This document shows, piece by piece, positions 1 to 8,329 of a DNA stretch of 28,888 nucleotides (its first letter is position 1; every line of letters begins with the position of its first letter). Made by a program: the position numbers and the translations under genes. The notes under the pieces are model-generated. The model ran no database searches, had not been told where the DNA came from, and saw nothing but the letters and a program-made list of their open reading frames with translations. This DNA comes from Acidobacteriota bacterium (lineage in GTDB: Bacteria > Acidobacteriota > Terriglobia > Acidiferrales > 2-02-FULL-67-57). The stretch covers positions 1-28,888 of the forward strand of contig JACPRL010000092.1 in NCBI GenBank assembly GCA_016189965.1, given 5' to 3'.

Positions 1-1
1 C

Positions 2-1504
2 GTGGCGGCCTTTGCCACGGGCATCAGCCCCGGGCCGGCCAACGAAGCCGCCCAGGTGCTGACCTTCAACGTAACGAACAACAACAACGCCCTCTTCTCC
101 GCCCAGCCCGACATAGATGAGGTCACGGGCAACCTGACCTACACCTCCGCGCTCAACGCCAATGGCCTGGCCACGGTCAGCGTGATCCTGATGGATGACG
201 GCAGCACCGCCAACGGCGGCGTCGACACCAGCGCGGCCCAGATGTTCATCATCAACGTCACCCCGGTGAACGATGCCCCCGTAGCCGCGAACGATATATT
301 CACCGCTTCGCAGGACACTCCGCTCAACGTTGCTGCCCCCGGTGTGCTCGTCAACGACAACGACGCCGACGGCGACCCCCTGATGGTCGACCTGACCTCC
401 GTCACCATGCCCGCCAACGGCACCCTGATGATGAACGCCGACGGCTCCTTCACCTACACCCCCAACACCGGCTTCACCGGCCCGGACAGCTTCATGTATG
501 AAGCCACCGACGGCACCGCCAACTCCGCCGCCGCCACCGTCACCATCAACGTCTTCGCCAACCAGCCCCCCACTGCTGTGGACGACACCGGGATGATGAA
601 TGAGGACGGCGCGCCCCTCACCATCCTGGTGCTGGCCAACGACTCCGACCCCGAGAATGACCCGCTGATGGTGACGGCAGTGACGCAGCCGGCCAACGGC
701 ATGGCGACCTTCACCGCCAACGACGTCACCTACACCCCCAACCCCGACTTCAACGGCATGGACATGTTCACCTACGACGTCTCGGACGGCATCAGCACCT
801 CGACCGCCAACGTGACGGTCACGGTCAACCCGGTCAACGACGCCCCGCTCTTCACCGCCGGGCCTGACCAGACCGTGCTGGAAGACTCCGGGGCGCAGAC
901 GGTCGCCGGCTGGGCCACCGGCATCGCTCCCGGCCCGCCCACCGCCACCGATGAGGCCGGGCAGACCCTGACCTTCAACGTCACCAACAGCAACAACGCC
1001 CTGTTCTCTGTCCAGCCCGATGTGGACGAGGCCACCGGCAACCTGACCTACACCCCGGCGGCCAACGCCTTCGGCTCCGCCACCGTCACCGTCGTCCTGA
1101 TGGATGACGGCGGCACGGCCAACGGCGGGGTCGACACCAGCGCGGCGCAGATGTTCATGATCAATGTCACCGGCGTGAACGACGAGCCCAGCTTCACCGC
1201 TGGGCCCAATCAGACCGCGCTTGCCAGCTCCGGCGCTCAGTCGGTGAGCGGCTGGGCCACCGCCATCAGCGCCGGCCCGGCCAATGAGAGCGGGCAGACG
1301 CTGACCTTCAACGTGACCAACACCAACAACGCGCTCTTCTCCGCCCAGCCGGCCGTCAGCTCGACCGGCACGCTCACCTTCACCCCGGCCGCCCCGCCCA
1401 CCAGCGGCGTGGCCACCGTCTCGGTCACCCTGATGGACAACGGCGGCACGGCCAACGGCGGCGATGACACCAGCGCCACGTCAATGTTCACCATCACCGT
1501 CAAC
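2..1504 (+). repeat. Tandem Ig-like and cadherin-like coding repeats
   Basis: Three related units are visible in protein and DNA: about 2-283 (5' truncated), 851-1192 and 1193-1504. The pair of cadherin-like units at about 284-850 separates the first from the second. The stretch encoding LTFNVTN followed by N-rich residues is nearly identical in DNA between copies, which suggests fairly recent duplication or conversion. Confidence 0.75.
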
Positions 1505-2080
1505 GACTTTGCGCTGACGGGCAACTGCACCAGCGGTAGCCCGCCCTGCACCGGCACCACCACCGCCACCATCAACGCCGGGCAGTCGGTGATGTTTGAC
1601 ATCAACGCCACCGCCATGCAGTCGGCGGTGATGCAGACGGTTGACTTCTCCTGCGCCAACCTGCCCTTCGGCGCCGCCTGCAACTTCTCCCCCGCGTCGC
1701 TCTCCAACGTCCCGCTGTCGCCGGGCACCACCGTCATGCTGACCGTCACCACCACGGCGCCGACGCCGGGGGCCTTCTTCGGGCAGGCCGCGCCCTTGCG
1801 ACCGTGGCCGGCGCCGCTCTACGCCTTCTGGCTGTCTATCCCGGGCCTGGCGGCCTTCGGCTTGGTGCTCGCCGGGCGCTCGAGTAACAAGCGCGGCGTG
1901 GGCGCGCTCTGTCTGCTGGCCCTGCTGCTGTTGATGGCGGGGCTGCTCGGGGCCTGCGGCAACGCGGCGCCGACCGACATGGCGATGCCGGGGACGCCCA
2001 CCGGTCCCAACACCATCACCATCACCGCCACCGCCGGCTCGTCCATGCGCACCGTCGACGTCGTCGTCACCGTGCAATAG
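2..2080 (+). CDS. Large exported cadherin/Ig-repeat surface protein, 3' part only
   Basis: The frame is already open at the window edge inside a repeat, so the true start and N-terminus lie upstream; 692 codons remain. Residues count from the first codon seen. Three copies of a ~100-residue Ig-like unit lie at about 1-94, 284-397 and 398-501, each with an LTFNVTN strand, an NNALFS turn and an LMD(D/N)GG/S-TANGG segment. Between the first two are two cadherin-like domains (95-190, 191-283) with Asp-rich calcium-type motifs, NDNDADGDP and NDSDPENDP. The C-terminal part (~501-692) is an Ig-like domain with CANLPFGAAC, a first membrane segment (~604-624), a short basic loop (SSNKR), a second membrane segment (~632-651) ending in GAC, and a final beta strand pair. 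The S8 protease at 2899 ends in the same module. Likely a cell-surface adhesin or structural protein; ligand unknown. Repeat family confident, function inferred. Confidence 0.85.
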   Translation: MAAFATGISPGPANEAAQVLTFNVTNNNNALFSAQPDIDEVTGNLTYTSALNANGLATVSVILMDDGSTANGGVDTSAAQMFIINVTPVNDAPVAANDIFTASQDTPLNVAAPGVLVNDNDADGDPLMVDLTSVTMPANGTLMMNADGSFTYTPNTGFTGPDSFMYEATDGTANSAAATVTINVFANQPPTAVDDTGMMNEDGAPLTILVLANDSDPENDPLMVTAVTQPANGMATFTANDVTYTPNPDFNGMDMFTYDVSDGISTSTANVTVTVNPVNDAPLFTAGPDQTVLEDSGAQTVAGWATGIAPGPPTATDEAGQTLTFNVTNSNNALFSVQPDVDEATGNLTYTPAANAFGSATVTVVLMDDGGTANGGVDTSAAQMFMINVTGVNDEPSFTAGPNQTALASSGAQSVSGWATAISAGPANESGQTLTFNVTNTNNALFSAQPAVSSTGTLTFTPAAPPTSGVATVSVTLMDNGGTANGGDDTSATSMFTITVNDFALTGNCTSGSPPCTGTTTATINAGQSVMFDINATAMQSAVMQTVDFSCANLPFGAACNFSPASLSNVPLSPGTTVMLTVTTTAPTPGAFFGQAAPLRPWPAPLYAFWLSIPGLAAFGLVLAGRSSNKRGVGALCLLALLLLMAGLLGACGNAAPTDMAMPGTPTGPNTITITATAGSSMRTVDVVVTVQ

Positions 2081-2156
2081 GGAGGATCGGGAGGACTTTC
2101 TCTTTCTTCGAATAACAGCGGCGGGTATCGCGTCCGCGACTGGAGGGCTACGAACA

Positions 2157-2684
2157 ATGAGGAAACAGCTGTTGCTTCTCCTCGGGCTCTTGTTGTTGGC
2201 GGCGCCCGCCCGGGCGCAGGATGACTATCCCCGCGGAGAAGTTTTCCTCGGCTACTCCTATGCCAATCTCGACGTCATCGTCGACCGCCTCCACGCCGGC
2301 GGCTTTGAAATCAGCGGCACCGGCAATCCGCACCCGAATATCGGCCTCGAGGGCGATCTCAGCGGGCACTTCGGCAGCCTGGGCGGCGTCCACTTCCAAA
2401 ACTGGCTCTTCCTGGCCGGTCCGCGCCTCGCCGGCCGCTACGAGCGCGTCACCCCCTTCGCGCACGCCCTCTTCGGCGCCAACCACTTCCGCATCGCCGG
2501 GGAATCCTCCACCGATTTTGCCATGGCCTGGGGCGGCGGCCTCGACGTCAACGTCAGCCATCACGCTGCCCTCCGCGTCGTCCAGGCCGACTACGTCTAC
2601 GTCCGCTTCAGCGAGGCCGGCGCCAGCGCCAACTCCCACAACCTCCGCCTCTCCTTCGGCGTCACCTTCCGCTGGGGGCACTAG
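2157..2684 (+). CDS. Small outer-membrane beta-barrel protein (OmpA-like barrel, no OmpA peptidoglycan domain)
   Basis: 175 residues. It starts with a clear signal peptide (RKQLLLLLGLLLLAAPARA, cleavage near residues 20-21). The rest alternates polar and aromatic/aliphatic residues as in an eight-stranded barrel: VFLGYSYANLD near the N-terminus, a central FAHALFGANHFR strand, then LRVVQADYVYVRF, and a last strand LRLSFGVTFRWGH. There is no periplasmic peptidoglycan-binding domain. A GGAGGG ribosome site at 2142-2147 sits 9 bases before the ATG. It lies 76 bp after the Ig-repeat gene and 214 bp before the protease gene on the same strand, so it may belong to one surface locus. Porin, structural protein or secretion partner cannot be distinguished from sequence. 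Confidence 0.75.
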   Translation: MRKQLLLLLGLLLLAAPARAQDDYPRGEVFLGYSYANLDVIVDRLHAGGFEISGTGNPHPNIGLEGDLSGHFGSLGGVHFQNWLFLAGPRLAGRYERVTPFAHALFGANHFRIAGESSTDFAMAWGGGLDVNVSHHAALRVVQADYVYVRFSEAGASANSHNLRLSFGVTFRWGH

Positions 2685-2898
2685 TCGCGCACACGCTGCT
2701 CCCCCCGGTCCCGGGCTCGCCGATTCTTCTTGCCTCCCTCCGATTCGCAGGACTATTCTGGTTGCTGCCCCAGGCAGCCCCAGACCCAACAGGGAACGTG
2801 GTTTCTGTCAGCCCAATCCTCGGTTCGCTCCCGCCCTTCTTGAGGTGTCCGGTCTTCGCTCACGGGCCGTTCGCTGAAACCACGAGGCGAGACAACCA

Positions 2899-5781
2899 AT
2901 GAGAAGGAAACTCCTCTGCGCCACCCGCCTGTGTCTGCCATCGCTTCGATGGCTCGGTTTGCTTTTCTTGGCCGCGGTGGCGGCCTTGGCCTCTTTTTCT
3001 CCTTCGAACCGGCTGCCCCTTCGGCCGCTTGAGCCCGCGGCGGCCGCACCCGTGCCGGCCGGTGCTCGCCCGGAGCGTCTGGTTTCAAAGGCGCCGCGGA
3101 AGCCGCACGTGGAGCTCCTCAAGCACCCCAAACTCAGCAGTCCGCTGGCCGCTTTGGCTCGCGCCGTGCCCCAGCAGACCACTCCGCCGCCCCCCGGCCA
3201 GCCGCCCCGCCCGCCTGTTGGCTTCGTGCGTGACTGGCTGCCCAAGACCGTCCGCGATGCCGTCGAGACCGGCGTGATGCACTTGAGCGACGATGGCTTC
3301 GTGCGCGCCTACATTTTCTTGGAGGAAATCAGCGGCGAGAACCTGCAGGCCTTGCAAGCCGCCGGCGCCGTGCTTGAGTTGCACGACAACCACCGCCGCC
3401 TCGTCCAGGCCCGCCTGCCGGCCGACCGCCTGGAAGCCGTCGCGGCGCTGCCCTTCGTCACCTCCGTCCGCTTGCCCGAATACGCGGTGACCAACACCGG
3501 TTCGGTCACCAGCCAGGGCGATGCCATCCACAACGCCGACGATGTGCGCACTATGTTCGGCGTGGATGGAACCGGCGTGACCGTCGGCGTCATCTCCGAC
3601 GGCATCGCCGGCATCTTCGCCACCGGCTGCACCACCTGCGCCGGCATTACCGGCGGGCCCATCTCCACTGGCAACCTGCCCGATTCCACCGGCACGCGCA
3701 ACGCCAGCGGCGTCCTCACCTCCTCGAGCGGCGGCCTCATCGCGCAATCCTTCCGCGCTGACGGCGACCTCGAAGGGGGTCTCGGCGGTGGCGTCGGTGC
3801 CGAAGGCACCGCCATCCTGGAAATCGTCCACGACCTCGCCCCCGGCGCCCAGTTGCGTTTCGCCAATTTCAATACCGACGCCGAGTTCAACCAGGCGGTG
3901 AACTTCCTGGCCGCCAACTCCGACGTGGTGATTGACGACATCACCTTCCTCGGCGACGCCTACGACGGCACCAGCTCGGTTTCCTCGAACACCGCCGCTG
4001 CCCTCAACAACAACGCCAACCCCCTCCGCGCCTACTTCACCTCCGTCGGCAACCAGGCCCGCCGCCACTACCAGGAGCCGTTTCTTGATTCCGGGATGGA
4101 CGGCGCCGCCTTCACCGGCCAGCCCGGCAACTTCCACCTCTTCACTTCCCCCGCCACCCACGGCACGGTGGATTGCCTTGGCGTCAGCCCCGATGTCGCC
4201 GATGTCATCTTCTTGTTCGACACCGCGAGCTTCGGGGGCAACTTTGCCTCCGCCGTCATCCTGCTGGTGTGGAACGACACCTTCGGGGCCTCCGAGAACG
4301 ACTACGATCTCTTCCTCTTCGACCAGGCCGGGAACCTGGTCGCCGCCAGTACCGATCCCCAGGACGGCAATGACAACCCGCTCGAAGCCATCGGCTTCAC
4401 CAACACCACCGGCAACGACCAGTTCTTCTCCATCGTCGTCCAGAACGTCAACAACGCCGCCGCCCCGGTCGAATTCGATATGTTCATCCTGCACACCGCC
4501 GGCACCGTCATCTTCAACACCGCCGCCTGCCCTTCCGCCACCCGCACCAACCACAACTTCAACACCGTGTTCAGCAGTGTCGGCGCGCAGTCCGACGCCG
4601 GCGGCACACCCGCCAGCGTGCTCTCCATCGGCGCCATCGCCGCCTCCGATCCGGGCAACGACGACATCGAGCTCTTCAGCAGCAACGGACCCACCAACGA
4701 CGGCCGGCTCAAGCCCGAGGCCAGCGGGATTGACGGCGTCTCCGTCACCGGCGCCGGCGGCTTTCCCAGCACTTTCTTCGGCACTTCGGCCTCCGCGCCC
4801 CACGGCGCCGGCATCGCCGCGCTGCTGTTGCAGATGGCGCCTTGCCTGCGCGACGCCGCCCCCGGCGCTCTCGCCGACCCCGCTGCCCGGCAGACTCTCT
4901 CCAACCTCATCACTGCCAACTCCATCGACCTCGGCGTCCCGGGCGCGGACAACGTCTTCGGTTTCGGCCGCATGGACGCCCTGGCCTCGGCCTTGCCCAC
5001 TCTCCCCACGGCCAACGCCGGCCCCGACCAACTGGTGGCCGGCAACACCGCCACTGGCCGCAACGTCACCATGAACGGCAGCGGCTCGAGCGACCCCACC
5101 GGCTGCCCGCTCACCTTCAACTGGAGCGGCGATTGCGGCGCCGCCACGGGCGTCAACGCCGTCCTCACCTGTCCCTTCGGCACGAACGACGTCGACCTGC
5201 GCGTCACCAACAACGGCGTCACGCTGGTGGGGCCGGACAGCCTGACCGTCACCGTGACCGACTTCGCCGTCGCCGTCACCCCCCCGAGCGTCACCGTCAC
5301 TGCCGGCCAGAACGCTGTCTACACCGTGAACCTGACCCCGCTCATCGGCGACTACATGGAGCCGGTCGCCTTGTCCTGCGCCAATCTGCCCCGCGGCGCC
5401 TCCTGTTCGTTCGCTCCCGCTTCGGCCACGCCGGGCGTGTTCGGCGGCGGCGGGACCAGCTCGACCCTCACCGTGTCCACCACGGCGCGCCCGACTTCGC
5501 TCGCCCTGCCGCATCCCGCGGCGGCGCCGCTCTACGCCCTCGGGTTCGCGCTTCCCTTGGCCGCTCTCCTCGGCCGGAGACGGAGTCCGCGCTGGCGGCG
5601 GTGGACCTTGCTGGTCGTACTGCTCAGCTTCGTTGTGCTGCAGATGGCGTGTGGCGGCGGTGGCGGAGCCGCTCCGGCTCCGGCTCCTCGCGGCACGCCG
5701 GCCGGCACGCACACCTTCACCATCACCGGCACGAACGGAAGCCTGCAGCATTCGGTAACCGCCACCCTGGTGGTGAACTAG
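2899..5781 (+). CDS. Exported subtilisin-family (S8) protein with Asp-Glu-Ser site, PKD domain and split Ig/TM C-terminal module
   Basis: 960 residues. An N-terminal signal/anchor (~12-32) is followed by a Pro-rich linker (91-106) and an I9-like propeptide region (~125-195). The S8 core (~205-697) has Asp234 in VISDGI, Asn385 in SVGNQA as oxyanion residue and Ser630 in GTSASAPHGAG. The place of the catalytic His (normally HGT) is filled by Glu302 in AEGTAILEIVHD. An ~140-residue insert between Asn385 and the Ser block carries a jelly-roll-like sequence (NDYDLFLFD). A PKD-like domain (~703-787) follows. The C-terminus repeats the module of the upstream Ig-repeat protein: Ig part with CANLPRGASC (788-861), hydrophobic segments ~876-892 and 902-917 around an Arg-rich loop (RRRSPRWRR), Cys918-Gly run, and a detached last strand pair (931-960). 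Family assignment is firm; whether it cleaves protein with a Glu in the triad is uncertain. Confidence 0.88.
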   Translation: MRRKLLCATRLCLPSLRWLGLLFLAAVAALASFSPSNRLPLRPLEPAAAAPVPAGARPERLVSKAPRKPHVELLKHPKLSSPLAALARAVPQQTTPPPPGQPPRPPVGFVRDWLPKTVRDAVETGVMHLSDDGFVRAYIFLEEISGENLQALQAAGAVLELHDNHRRLVQARLPADRLEAVAALPFVTSVRLPEYAVTNTGSVTSQGDAIHNADDVRTMFGVDGTGVTVGVISDGIAGIFATGCTTCAGITGGPISTGNLPDSTGTRNASGVLTSSSGGLIAQSFRADGDLEGGLGGGVGAEGTAILEIVHDLAPGAQLRFANFNTDAEFNQAVNFLAANSDVVIDDITFLGDAYDGTSSVSSNTAAALNNNANPLRAYFTSVGNQARRHYQEPFLDSGMDGAAFTGQPGNFHLFTSPATHGTVDCLGVSPDVADVIFLFDTASFGGNFASAVILLVWNDTFGASENDYDLFLFDQAGNLVAASTDPQDGNDNPLEAIGFTNTTGNDQFFSIVVQNVNNAAAPVEFDMFILHTAGTVIFNTAACPSATRTNHNFNTVFSSVGAQSDAGGTPASVLSIGAIAASDPGNDDIELFSSNGPTNDGRLKPEASGIDGVSVTGAGGFPSTFFGTSASAPHGAGIAALLLQMAPCLRDAAPGALADPAARQTLSNLITANSIDLGVPGADNVFGFGRMDALASALPTLPTANAGPDQLVAGNTATGRNVTMNGSGSSDPTGCPLTFNWSGDCGAATGVNAVLTCPFGTNDVDLRVTNNGVTLVGPDSLTVTVTDFAVAVTPPSVTVTAGQNAVYTVNLTPLIGDYMEPVALSCANLPRGASCSFAPASATPGVFGGGGTSSTLTVSTTARPTSLALPHPAAAPLYALGFALPLAALLGRRRSPRWRRWTLLVVLLSFVVLQMACGGGGGAAPAPAPRGTPAGTHTFTITGTNGSLQHSVTATLVVN

Positions 5782-5855
5782 GCCGAGTGACTAGAACCCG
5801 TTTCAAAACCCTAAATCCCCGCGGGAAGAGGGCACGCCTCGAAACCATTAAGGCG

Positions 5856-5938
5856 TAGCCACCAAGACACGAAGGCACACAGATAACCACGGTTTCCAGG
5901 ACATCATTATTCCTTGTGTCTTTGTGCCTTAGTGGCTA
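5856..5938. repeat. Imperfect inverted repeat overlapping the lptD stop codon
   Basis: Left arm 5856-5882 (begins TAGCCACCAAGACACG) and right arm 5912-5938 (ends GCCTTAGTGGCTA) are complementary over about 21 of 27 positions, with a 29-base AT-richer centre. The right arm contains the lptD stop (complement of CTA at 5936-5938). It fills the space between the convergent protease and lptD genes. There is no clear U-run, so it is not called as an intrinsic terminator. A partial relative lies at 15905-15934. Confidence 0.7.
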
Positions 5939-8230
5939 AAACAGCCGTTCCTGCTCTCGGATGGTGCCGAAGGTGCCGACGTTGGCAACAGTGAAGGTGA
6001 AGCGGAACTCGTTCTGGCTGCGCAACGGCCCCAGCCCCAGCCGGCGATAAGAGAACGCCACGCCGCAGCAATCCCAGTTGTAGCTGGTCTGGACGACCGT
6101 GTTGGGCAGAAAGTCGCGCTTGGCGTCCCACGTGATCGCAAAGGCGGAATTGAACCCTTGCCGGTTCAGCGCCCCGTAGCTCGCCAGCAGGCGCACCTGG
6201 TTCGAGCGCGGCTGCAGCACTTCGCGGTTGCGCGTGGTGAAGTGCGAAACGCTGAAGCGAATCAGCTCCGTCAACCGCGTCGTAACGCTCAGCCGCGTGT
6301 TGGCGATGCGGTGCCGCTCGGTGTCGTAGTCCACGCGGAAGTCGGTGTCGTAGCGCTCGCCCGGCGTCACCTTGACAGTGGAGACGATGGGCGAGAAACG
6401 CCGCAGCCCGTCGGCGAAGGCAAAGGGCGTCAGCGAGCTCAGCGCCTCGAGCACGTTCCGCCTCTCCGGCCGCAACGCTCCGCCGAAGTCATGGTTGAAG
6501 TAATACTTCTGGCTCACCCGCCAGCTCACCAGCTCTTCCGCCTGTCCCGCTTCGTCGCGCTCGCGCCGGTAGAGGCGCTGTGTGACGCTGTATTCGATTT
6601 CGTGGGTGTCGGTGAGGATGTCGTGGTCGTCGAAGCGCAGGAACTCCTCGAACGACCGCACCCCGTTCACGTAGCGGTAGGTCACCTCCGGCTCGATGAC
6701 GTGCTTGTAGTGGTGCGCCGGCCGCTCGAAAATGCGCGCCAGCGCCGGAAAGCGCAAATTGAGGCTCACCTCTTCCGTGATGCGGCGCAGCGGTCGGTTC
6801 AGCACCAGCTTGCCGCCGGGCTGCGAGGGATCGTCCACCACCCGGCTGCTGTAGCGCGAGGCGCGCACGCCGAAAGTTGGCGTGAGCCAGAAGTAACCCA
6901 GGCGCAATGGCACCGTGACGCGCGGGTAGAGCTCAAAGCGCTGCACCAATTGCGGCGTCTTGAAGCGCGGCTCGTCCCGCCGGTACCCCCCGGCATAGGA
7001 ATCGAAGCGGAAGTAGATGTTGTGCTCGCCGAACCACGGCAGCCGCCGCGCCCGCGTCCCGAACTCGAACGCCGGCGCCGCCAGCAGCGTCACCGAGGTT
7101 TCCGGCTCCGGCCGGAAGAAGTTCTGGTAGCGGTGGAAAAACCCGTTGAAGTAGAAGGTATCGGGGTTGTTGGTGATGAAAGCGTCGGCGTGCACTTCTG
7201 ACCGCACGGCTTCGTTGAAGGTGGGCGCGAAGCCCAGGCGGAAGCGGAAGGAGCTCAGGTGGTTCAGGTCGGCCACGGCGCGGAAGCCGTGCGGGAGTTG
7301 GCTGGTGGCGAACACGGTGGCCGACTGGCCGCTCTGATCGACCCCGATGCCGCGGTCGCGCTCGAGCGTCCGGCGCAGCTTGGTCGCCTCGGCGCCGAAG
7401 TAGCGCGCTTCGATGACCGTCGTCGTGGTGGGCAGGGCGCGGAAGTCGGCGCTCTGCGTCCAGCCGCCCTGGTTGAAGAACTGCGCGCCGACGGTGAGAT
7501 CAGCGTGTGGATTGAGAGCCCAGAAGTAAGCATCCCCGATCGTCGTTCCGCGCAGCGAATCGTTCCCGATGCTCGGCCAGAGGAATCCCGACTGCCGCGG
7601 CCGGTCGGCTATGGAAATCGCGGCGTAAGGTGAATAGAGGATCGGCACGCCGCCCAGCAGGAACGCCGAGCGGTAGAGCCGCACGTCGTCGCCGGGGCGG
7701 ATGCGGGCGCGGGCGGCAGTCAGGCGCCACTTGGGCCGGCCGGGCCGGCAGTTCGTCACCCAGCCGCGCTCCACTAGGTAGCTGCCGTCGCGGTGCCGCT
7801 CGACGCGCTCCGCTTTGAAGTAGAACGGGTTGGTCGTGACCAGGTAGTCCGTGGTCGCCCGCGGTGGCACGCCCACGGTTCCTTCCACCTGCAGAAACAC
7901 GCCCTCGCCTGTCGCCAGGTTGTAGTGGGCTTCGCTTGCTTCCAGGCGGTCGTCCTCCCGCTCGAAAACCACCTGGCCGCGGGCCTCGACGATGCGCGTC
8001 TTCTCGTTGTAGGTGATTTCGTCCGCCGTCAGCGTCGTCCCCCGGTAGCGGACTTCCACGTGCCCGCGCAGGATGTAGAGGTCGCCCACCTTCTGCTGCG
8101 TATCAGCCAGGATCTCCACAATGTCCGCCCCTGGCGGCGGCGCGGCCGGCTGCTGCGCCTCGAGCGGCCCCGGCCGCACCAGCAAGCAAAAGACCAGTAG
8201 AAGGGAAGTGAGCGCCGCGAGCCGCTTCAT
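5936..8230 (-). CDS. lptD: LPS assembly protein LptD (OstA/Imp)
   Basis: 764 residues from the ATG at 8230, chosen because it begins a clean signal peptide (MKRLAALTSLLLVFCLLV, ending around LEAQQ); an in-frame GTG-type start 16 codons upstream is less likely. Residues ~35-125 form the LptA/OstA-like beta-jellyroll (ADEITYNEKTRIVEARGQV), the periplasmic receptor for LPS. The remainder is the 26-strand-type barrel, with the family feature SPYAAISIADRPRQSGFLWP. LptD with lipoprotein LptE inserts LPS into the outer leaflet; no lptE is visible here. An adjacent Cys pair (721-722, in NWDCCG) matches the C-terminal pair of E. coli LptD, and Cys161 (TNCRPG) matches the second N-terminal Cys. The E. 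coli first-position Cys has no counterpart. It lies 99 bp downstream of the receptor gene on the same strand and could be co-transcribed. Confidence 0.93.
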   Translation of the reverse strand: MKRLAALTSLLLVFCLLVRPGPLEAQQPAAPPPGADIVEILADTQQKVGDLYILRGHVEVRYRGTTLTADEITYNEKTRIVEARGQVVFEREDDRLEASEAHYNLATGEGVFLQVEGTVGVPPRATTDYLVTTNPFYFKAERVERHRDGSYLVERGWVTNCRPGRPKWRLTAARARIRPGDDVRLYRSAFLLGGVPILYSPYAAISIADRPRQSGFLWPSIGNDSLRGTTIGDAYFWALNPHADLTVGAQFFNQGGWTQSADFRALPTTTTVIEARYFGAEATKLRRTLERDRGIGVDQSGQSATVFATSQLPHGFRAVADLNHLSSFRFRLGFAPTFNEAVRSEVHADAFITNNPDTFYFNGFFHRYQNFFRPEPETSVTLLAAPAFEFGTRARRLPWFGEHNIYFRFDSYAGGYRRDEPRFKTPQLVQRFELYPRVTVPLRLGYFWLTPTFGVRASRYSSRVVDDPSQPGGKLVLNRPLRRITEEVSLNLRFPALARIFERPAHHYKHVIEPEVTYRYVNGVRSFEEFLRFDDHDILTDTHEIEYSVTQRLYRRERDEAGQAEELVSWRVSQKYYFNHDFGGALRPERRNVLEALSSLTPFAFADGLRRFSPIVSTVKVTPGERYDTDFRVDYDTERHRIANTRLSVTTRLTELIRFSVSHFTTRNREVLQPRSNQVRLLASYGALNRQGFNSAFAITWDAKRDFLPNTVVQTSYNWDCCGVAFSYRRLGLGPLRSQNEFRFTFTVANVGTFGTIREQERLF

Positions 8231-8329
8231 CGAGGTTTGTGTTCGACCGAGTCCGCAACCGGAGAAAAGGAGCGCCAAGCTAACACGCCGCGGCGCTGCC
8301 CGGCAAGCGGAAAGGCGCCCTCCGCTGGC

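Noticed and set aside
3085..5751. 888-codon open frame on the minus strand opposite the protease gene
   Set aside because: Composition is low-complexity Gly/Val/Ala/Glu/Arg, with no recognisable domain and no start context. It mirrors the codon-position GC bias of the real gene.
5856..5938. Bidirectional intrinsic terminator between protease and lptD
   Set aside because: The stem is long and imperfect with a 29-base centre and no U-tract on either side; called as repeat only.
8231..8329. Separate lptD promoter
   Set aside because: The best pair (TTGCCG-17-TTAGCT) has a very poor -10; not supported.
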